From an uncultured Collinsella sp. (GTDB taxonomy: Bacteria > Actinomycetota > Coriobacteriia > Coriobacteriales > Coriobacteriaceae), in NCBI GenBank assembly GCA_902479205.1, contig CABSNX010000071.1, positions 1 through 9,333 of the forward strand: a DNA stretch of 9,333 nucleotides, given 5' to 3'. This document shows, piece by piece, positions 5,480 to 9,333 of the stretch. The notes beneath the pieces are model-generated. The model was not told the origin of the DNA. It did not search any database and worked only from the letters and a program-made list of their open reading frames with translations. A program made the translations under genes and the position numbers. Position 1 is the stretch's first letter. Every line of letters begins with the position of its first letter.

Positions 5480-6982
5480 ATGAAAGATGAGACGATGGGC
5501 CAAGAGGATGCGGCCCAAGATGCAGAAGCGTGCGCCGAGGCCCTGGAGAGCCTAGACCAGATCGCGCTGGCCGAGATTGCGTTTGACGATCCGAGCGTTG
5601 ATGTGCAGGATGAGCCGGAAATCGAGGCGCAGCCCGATGGTCAGGATGCAAAAGACGATGGCGCCGCGCCCACCGAAGACGAGGCGGGGGACGAGGGATC
5701 CGAATGCGAGGCCGACGACCAGCCCGAATCCGACACGAGCGAGGAAACCATCTTGCTCGACAGCTTGCCGGCCGAAGATTCGCTGACCCGCGAGCTCCCT
5801 GGCTTAGGCTCTACGCCTGCCGTGGACGAAACCATCGCCATGGGCGATATTCCCCTACCGTCCGTTCCCTCGGCACATGAGGCAGAGGCCCGTCACCGCA
5901 AGATGTCGCCCAAGCGACGCAACCTGATGGTGGCAGGCGTTGTTGCCGTCGCGCTTGTCGCCGGCGGCGCGGGCTATGCGGCTTGGAACGGATACCAGCA
6001 AGAGCAGGCCGCCGTGGTTGCCGCAAACGCCCATACCATGATGTCGGTGCAAATTGGCGTACACGCCGCGGGGCTCGACTGCTCCACCGGCTCAAAGATC
6101 CCCGTACAGGTAAGTGGCCAGGACTCCGACGGCTCTTCTGTGAGCGAAACGCTCTACGTTGACGAGCACGGCCGCGGCATCAAACTGCTGCCCGGCGATT
6201 ACACGCTCTCCATCGCTGGGTCTCCCATCGCAGCCGACGGTACCATTTACACCGTGCCGACCACCAAGGCGCAGGTCACCATTAAAAGCGATGGGCAGGA
6301 TTTGAGTGCCCAGGCCACCTTTAAGCTCAAGGTGCCTTCGGCCGACACGGTGACTGACGACCAGATCGATGCCGCCGCCAAGTATGCCGAGGAAGGCGGG
6401 GTGAACTCCGCCGCGGTCGCAAAGGTGCTCCAGCAGGCGGCAACCGCGCGCCGTGACGCCGCCGTCAACGCCGTGAGCTCCCGCGAGGCACAGGCGGCCC
6501 GCGACGCCGATGCTCGACATAAGGCAACGGACCTGTATCAGCTCGATATTCCGGTTGAGTGGTACGGCAAAGTCGCGACTTGGCAAAACGGCAGCACGCT
6601 GTGCATCTATCTGGGCGATGACGCCAATACGCCAATCGTGACGCTTGTCGCAGTGCGCGACGGCGAGACTTTTACGCCCGACGACGGCGATACGGTTTTG
6701 GGCACGGTCAGCCTAGGCAACGGCTACACCGTCTACGCCAGCGGCCCTGTTTATCCGTACGTGATTCCGCAAACCATCAACGGGCGCACGCAAGACCCCG
6801 TGTCGACCTACCCCATGGACACGGCCATTGAGCTTGTCGAGCTTACGACCGGCAACCGCTACACCTATAGCCAGATCAAGAACGTGCTGGTCGGCAAAGA
6901 CGGCAAGGCTGACGCCGCGACCAAACTCGAGACCGACTACCTCGCCCAGATTCTCCTGCCGAGCATCAAAGCCCAGGACTAG
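5480..6982 (+). CDS. Single-pass membrane protein with acidic cytoplasmic tail and extracellular domain
   Basis: I do not recognise a named family for this 500-aa protein. Residues 1-140 are very acidic and probably disordered, with two similar elements, EETILLDSLP (88-97) and DETIAMGDIP (116-125). A basic patch (KMSPKRRN, 141-148) precedes one membrane span (about 149-169), giving an N-in, C-out topology. Outside, residues 185-285 look beta-rich with a GDYTLSI segment as in Ig-like or PEGA-type cell-surface folds; 292-350 is alanine-rich and helical, perhaps coiled coil; 355-500 is a second beta-rich domain ending in a helix. There is no sortase motif or signal peptidase site. I chose the ATG at 5480 because GGGGGA lies just upstream; the frame opens further to 5369, but that would start inside the promoter. 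A second ATG at 5495 is possible. A surface, envelope or signalling role is inference. Confidence 0.8.
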   Translation: MKDETMGQEDAAQDAEACAEALESLDQIALAEIAFDDPSVDVQDEPEIEAQPDGQDAKDDGAAPTEDEAGDEGSECEADDQPESDTSEETILLDSLPAEDSLTRELPGLGSTPAVDETIAMGDIPLPSVPSAHEAEARHRKMSPKRRNLMVAGVVAVALVAGGAGYAAWNGYQQEQAAVVAANAHTMMSVQIGVHAAGLDCSTGSKIPVQVSGQDSDGSSVSETLYVDEHGRGIKLLPGDYTLSIAGSPIAADGTIYTVPTTKAQVTIKSDGQDLSAQATFKLKVPSADTVTDDQIDAAAKYAEEGGVNSAAVAKVLQQAATARRDAAVNAVSSREAQAARDADARHKATDLYQLDIPVEWYGKVATWQNGSTLCIYLGDDANTPIVTLVAVRDGETFTPDDGDTVLGTVSLGNGYTVYASGPVYPYVIPQTINGRTQDPVSTYPMDTAIELVELTTGNRYTYSQIKNVLVGKDGKADAATKLETDYLAQILLPSIKAQD

Positions 6983-7022
6983 TCGGCCCGAAGACAGCCG
7001 CCCAACACCCCATCCCTAACGC

Positions 7023-7089
7023 AGTTGCGGTGAAATAGGGACTGTTTTTGCTGGTCAAACCGCAAAACAATCCCTATTTCACCGCAACT
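7023..7089. repeat. 67-bp inverted repeat, REP/MITE-like
   Basis: AGTTGCGGTGAAATAGGGA (7023-7041) and its exact complement (7071-7089) make 19-bp perfect arms. After one mismatch (C7042/A7070) the pairing continues as TGTTTTTGC with GCAAAACA (one bulged T), leaving a 10-nt loop (7052-7061). It is less GC-rich than its neighbours and sits between the ends of convergent genes. It codes for nothing, and no T-run follows either arm. A dispersed intergenic repeat or RNA-stabilising hairpin is likely; copy number cannot be judged from one window. Confidence 0.8.
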
Positions 7090-7113
7090 TATTGGTGGCC
7101 TTTTGGGTGGCAC

Positions 7114-7308
7114 TCAGCGCCACGGATCGGCTTCGAACATTGGCTCGCGCTCGGGGCGGCGATCGCTGTAGGGATCGTAGCCGTCATCGTCCTCGTTCTC
7201 GGCACGGATGTAGGGGTCGCGCGGCTTGGGTGCCGGCTTGGGCGCAGGCTTGGGTGCGGCGGGTGCGGCATCGGTCGCCAGTGCGTTCGTCTTGTTCTCG
7301 TCTTTCAT
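7114..7308 (-). CDS. Small proline-rich acidic protein, unknown function
   Basis: A 64-aa protein, hydrophilic throughout with no membrane span or cysteine. Residues 16-29 are alanine-proline-lysine repeats (APKP units); the rest is acidic and aromatic, with DPY at 31-33, YDPY at 44-47 and a final DPWR. The start needs care: AAGGAG lies only 2 nt from an ATG at 7314 but 8 nt from the in-frame ATG at 7308, so the latter is chosen. It lies downstream of clpB on the same strand, beyond clpB's terminator, so it depends on readthrough or its own promoter, which I could not identify. A strong ribosome binding site and protein-like composition favour a real gene. Confidence 0.65.
   Translation of the reverse strand: MKDENKTNALATDAAPAAPKPAPKPAPKPRDPYIRAENEDDDGYDPYSDRRPEREPMFEADPWR
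7223..7258. repeat. Three 12-bp tandem repeats in the small proline-rich gene
   Basis: GGCTTGGGTGCC, GGCTTGGGCGCA and GGCTTGGGTGCG follow each other directly. Read on the minus strand they encode the alanine-proline-lysine-proline units. Copy number could vary between strains by slippage without breaking the frame. Confidence 0.75.
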
Positions 7309-7360
7309 CTGCATAGCTCCTTGCCATGTGCTCACGTTCAACACCATCGATTGTCGCACG

Positions 7361-7397
7361 AAAAAGGGCGGCGGACCCAATTGGATCCGCCGCCCTT
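7361..7397 (-). terminator. Intrinsic terminator after clpB
   Basis: On the minus strand a 15-bp stem (7397-7383 with 7378-7364, one G-U pair) closes on an AAUU loop and runs into five T residues (7365-7361). It begins 42 bp past the clpB stop. It separates clpB from the 64-aa gene. Confidence 0.85.
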
Positions 7398-7439
7398 GGC
7401 GTTCGGCTCTAAAGGCAGATTTTAAGGCATGCCCAAAAT

Positions 7440-9333
7440 CTACTCGGCGTCGGGGACCTCGTAGGTGGCCGCCGGCGTATTGTCGCACACGACGGTAAAG
7501 CCGCCGTCCTTGTCGACATCGACCGTCACCTGATCGCCCTCGCGCACCGTGCCGTCGATGATAGCGGCGGCGATGGCATCCACGACCTCGCGCTGGACCA
7601 GACGCTTGAGCGGACGGGCGCCAAAGACCGGGTCCAGGCCGCCCACGGCGAGCATCTGCTTGGCCGCCGGGGTGATGGCAAGCGTCATGCGCTCCTTGGC
7701 CAGACGCGCGCGGACGTCGGCGAGCTGGATGTCGACGATCTTCTCGATCTGCGCCATGCCGAGCGGATGGAACACCACGATATCGTCGATACGGTTGAGG
7801 AACTCGGGGCGGAAGGTCTGAGCCATGGCCGCGTTGACCTGATGGCGCATCTCCTCCTCGTCCTTGCCGGAAAGCTCGGCGATGGCCTTGGAACCCACGT
7901 TAGACGTCATGATGATGATCGTGTTCTTGAAGGACACCTGGCGCCCCTGACCGTCAGTCAGACGGCCGTCGTCAAGCACCTGCAGCAGCACGTTGAAAAC
8001 ATCCGGATGGGCCTTCTCCATCTCGTCGAGCAAGATCACGGAGTACGGACGACGGCGCACGGCCTCGGTGAGCTGGCCGCCCTCGTCGTAGCCCACGTAT
8101 CCCGGAGGCGCACCGATCAGACGCTGGACGCTGAACTTCTCCATGTACTCAGACATGTCGATACGCACGAGCGCACGCTCGTCATCGAACAGGCACTCGG
8201 CCAGCGCCTTGGCGAGCTCGGTCTTGCCCACGCCGGTGGGGCCCAGGAAGAAGAAGCTGCCGATGGGCTTGTCCGGATCGGAGAGACCCGCACGGCTGCG
8301 ACGCACGGCCGCGGCGACAGCGGAGACCGCCTCGTCCTGGCCGATGACGCGCTTATGCAGCTCGCCCTCCAGGCCCTTCAGCTTGTCGAGCTCGCCCTGC
8401 ATCATCTTGGAGACGGGCACACCGGTCCAAGCGCTCACGACCTCGGCGATCTCATCGGAGGTCACCTGCTCGTTCAGGCCCTCGCCGTCCTGCTGCTTTT
8501 GCGCCTCGAGCGCGGCCTCGGAATCCTGAATCTGCTGCTGCAGGCCAGGAATCACGGAGTAGCGCAGCTCGGACGCACGGCCCAGGTTGCCGTTGCGCGT
8601 CGCGCGCTCCTCTTCGCTCTTGGCCTCGTCGAGCTGACCCTTGAGCTCCTGCACGTGGTCGATGGCGTTCTTCTGGTTGAGCCAGCCGGCCTTTTGCACG
8701 TTGAGCTTTTCTTGGACCTCGGCAATCTCTTGGCGTAGGGCCTCCAGACGCTCCTTGGAGGCATCGTCGGTCTCCTTCATGAGCGCCTGCTCCTCGATCT
8801 GCAGCTGGGTGAGCTGACGCGTGGTTGCGTCGATCTCGACCGGCATGCTGTCGAGCTCCATGCGCAGGCGGCTTGCGGCTTCATCGACCAGGTCGATGGC
8901 CTTGTCGGGCAGGAAGCGGTCGGCAATGTAGCGATCGGAGAGGTCGGCGGCGGCCACGAGCGCGCTATCGGTAATGTGCACGCCGTGGAAGATCTCGTAC
9001 TTCTCCTTGAGGCCACGCAGGATCGAGATGGTGTCCTCGACGGTAGGCTCGCTCACCATAACGGTCTGGAAACGACGGGCGAGCGCCGCGTCCTTCTCGA
9101 TGTACTTGCGGTATTCGTCGAGCGTAGTCGCGCCAATCGCGTGCAAGTCGCCACGAGCAAGCGCCGGCTTGAGGATGTTGCCGGCGTCCATGGAGCCCTC
9201 GGTGGCACCCGCGCCCACGATGGTGTGGAGCTCATCGATGAACAGGATGACCTTGCCCTCGGATTTTTGCACTTCTTTGAGTACGGCCTTCAAGCGGTCC
9301 TCGAACTCGCCGCGGTACTTAGCGCCGGCGACC
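7440..9333 (-). CDS. clpB: ATP-dependent disaggregase ClpB (N-terminus outside the window)
   Basis: ClpB is the hexameric Hsp100 that threads aggregated proteins through its pore and, with DnaK, returns them to folding. The last 630 residues are visible of an expected 860-870; the N-domain and first Walker A lie beyond the right edge. In visible numbering: pore loop AKYRGEFE (4-11); Walker B1 VILFIDE (28-34); arginine fingers RR (86-87); the coiled-coil middle domain (about 168-283), which separates ClpB from ClpA and ClpX; Walker A2 GPTGVGKT (364-371); second pore loop GYVGY (411-415); Walker B2 VILLDE (432-437); sensor 1 TSN (476-478); arginine finger in NRID (514); sensor 2 GAR (571-573). 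No ClpP-binding loop is evident, as expected for ClpB. All visible catalytic residues are present. The promoter is outside, so heat-shock control cannot be assessed. Confidence 0.97.
   Translation of the reverse strand, partial: VAGAKYRGEFEDRLKAVLKEVQKSEGKVILFIDELHTIVGAGATEGSMDAGNILKPALARGDLHAIGATTLDEYRKYIEKDAALARRFQTVMVSEPTVEDTISILRGLKEKYEIFHGVHITDSALVAAADLSDRYIADRFLPDKAIDLVDEAASRLRMELDSMPVEIDATTRQLTQLQIEEQALMKETDDASKERLEALRQEIAEVQEKLNVQKAGWLNQKNAIDHVQELKGQLDEAKSEEERATRNGNLGRASELRYSVIPGLQQQIQDSEAALEAQKQQDGEGLNEQVTSDEIAEVVSAWTGVPVSKMMQGELDKLKGLEGELHKRVIGQDEAVSAVAAAVRRSRAGLSDPDKPIGSFFFLGPTGVGKTELAKALAECLFDDERALVRIDMSEYMEKFSVQRLIGAPPGYVGYDEGGQLTEAVRRRPYSVILLDEMEKAHPDVFNVLLQVLDDGRLTDGQGRQVSFKNTIIIMTSNVGSKAIAELSGKDEEEMRHQVNAAMAQTFRPEFLNRIDDIVVFHPLGMAQIEKIVDIQLADVRARLAKERMTLAITPAAKQMLAVGGLDPVFGARPLKRLVQREVVDAIAAAIIDGTVREGDQVTVDVDKDGGFTVVCDNTPAATYEVPDAE

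Noticed and set aside
7767..8738. 323-codon open frame on the plus strand opposite clpB
   Set aside because: clpB is certain on the other strand; this is a GC-skew shadow rich in His and Leu.
1..9333. CRISPR array, tRNA, rRNA or prophage genes
   Set aside because: No regularly spaced direct repeats, cloverleaf or rRNA-like sequence, or phage proteins were seen on either strand.

Overview
The window is a high-GC bacterial fragment that reads as a gut actinobacterium of the Coriobacteriia, most like Collinsella. That placement is inferred from codon use and gene content, not from a marker gene. The first 22 bases are not genomic: they match the end of a Nextera/Tn5 sequencing adapter, so this is the raw edge of an assembled contig. 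No stretch over 300 bases lacks a gene.

Layout. (1) 23-358, minus: hypA, nickel chaperone for [NiFe] hydrogenase maturation, with a GTG start and only its last residues lost under the adapter. A 9-bp-arm palindrome overlaps its ribosome binding site. (2) 550-3327, minus: a large iron-sulfur flavoprotein of the GltD/NfnB-like NAD(P)H oxidoreductase type, read as two pieces (150 and 763 aa) separated by one in-frame TAG and 11 open codons. (3) 3328-3516: divergent intergenic region with two copies of the 15-bp palindrome TTGAC-N5-GTCAA, likely the operators of the adjacent regulator. (4) 3517-5250, plus: a TetR-family regulator and a tryptophan-rich polytopic membrane protein (DUF5692-like), ending at a strong intrinsic terminator (5319-5360). 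(5) 5480-6982, plus: a 500-aa single-pass membrane protein with a long acidic cytoplasmic tail, behind its own promoter. (6) 7023-7089: a 67-bp near-perfect inverted repeat between convergent genes. (7) 7114-7308, minus: a 64-aa proline-rich acidic protein. (8) 7440-9333, minus: the C-terminal 630 residues of ClpB, followed by an intrinsic terminator.

How they may work together. Items 2-4 look like one regulated module: a TetR repressor controls itself, its membrane partner and the divergent flavoprotein, probably in response to a small molecule. The substrate cannot be read from the sequence. This module is the best candidate for an undescribed system. The amber codon leaves open whether the flavoprotein is intact in this strain. 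clpB and hypA are ordinary housekeeping and maturation genes.
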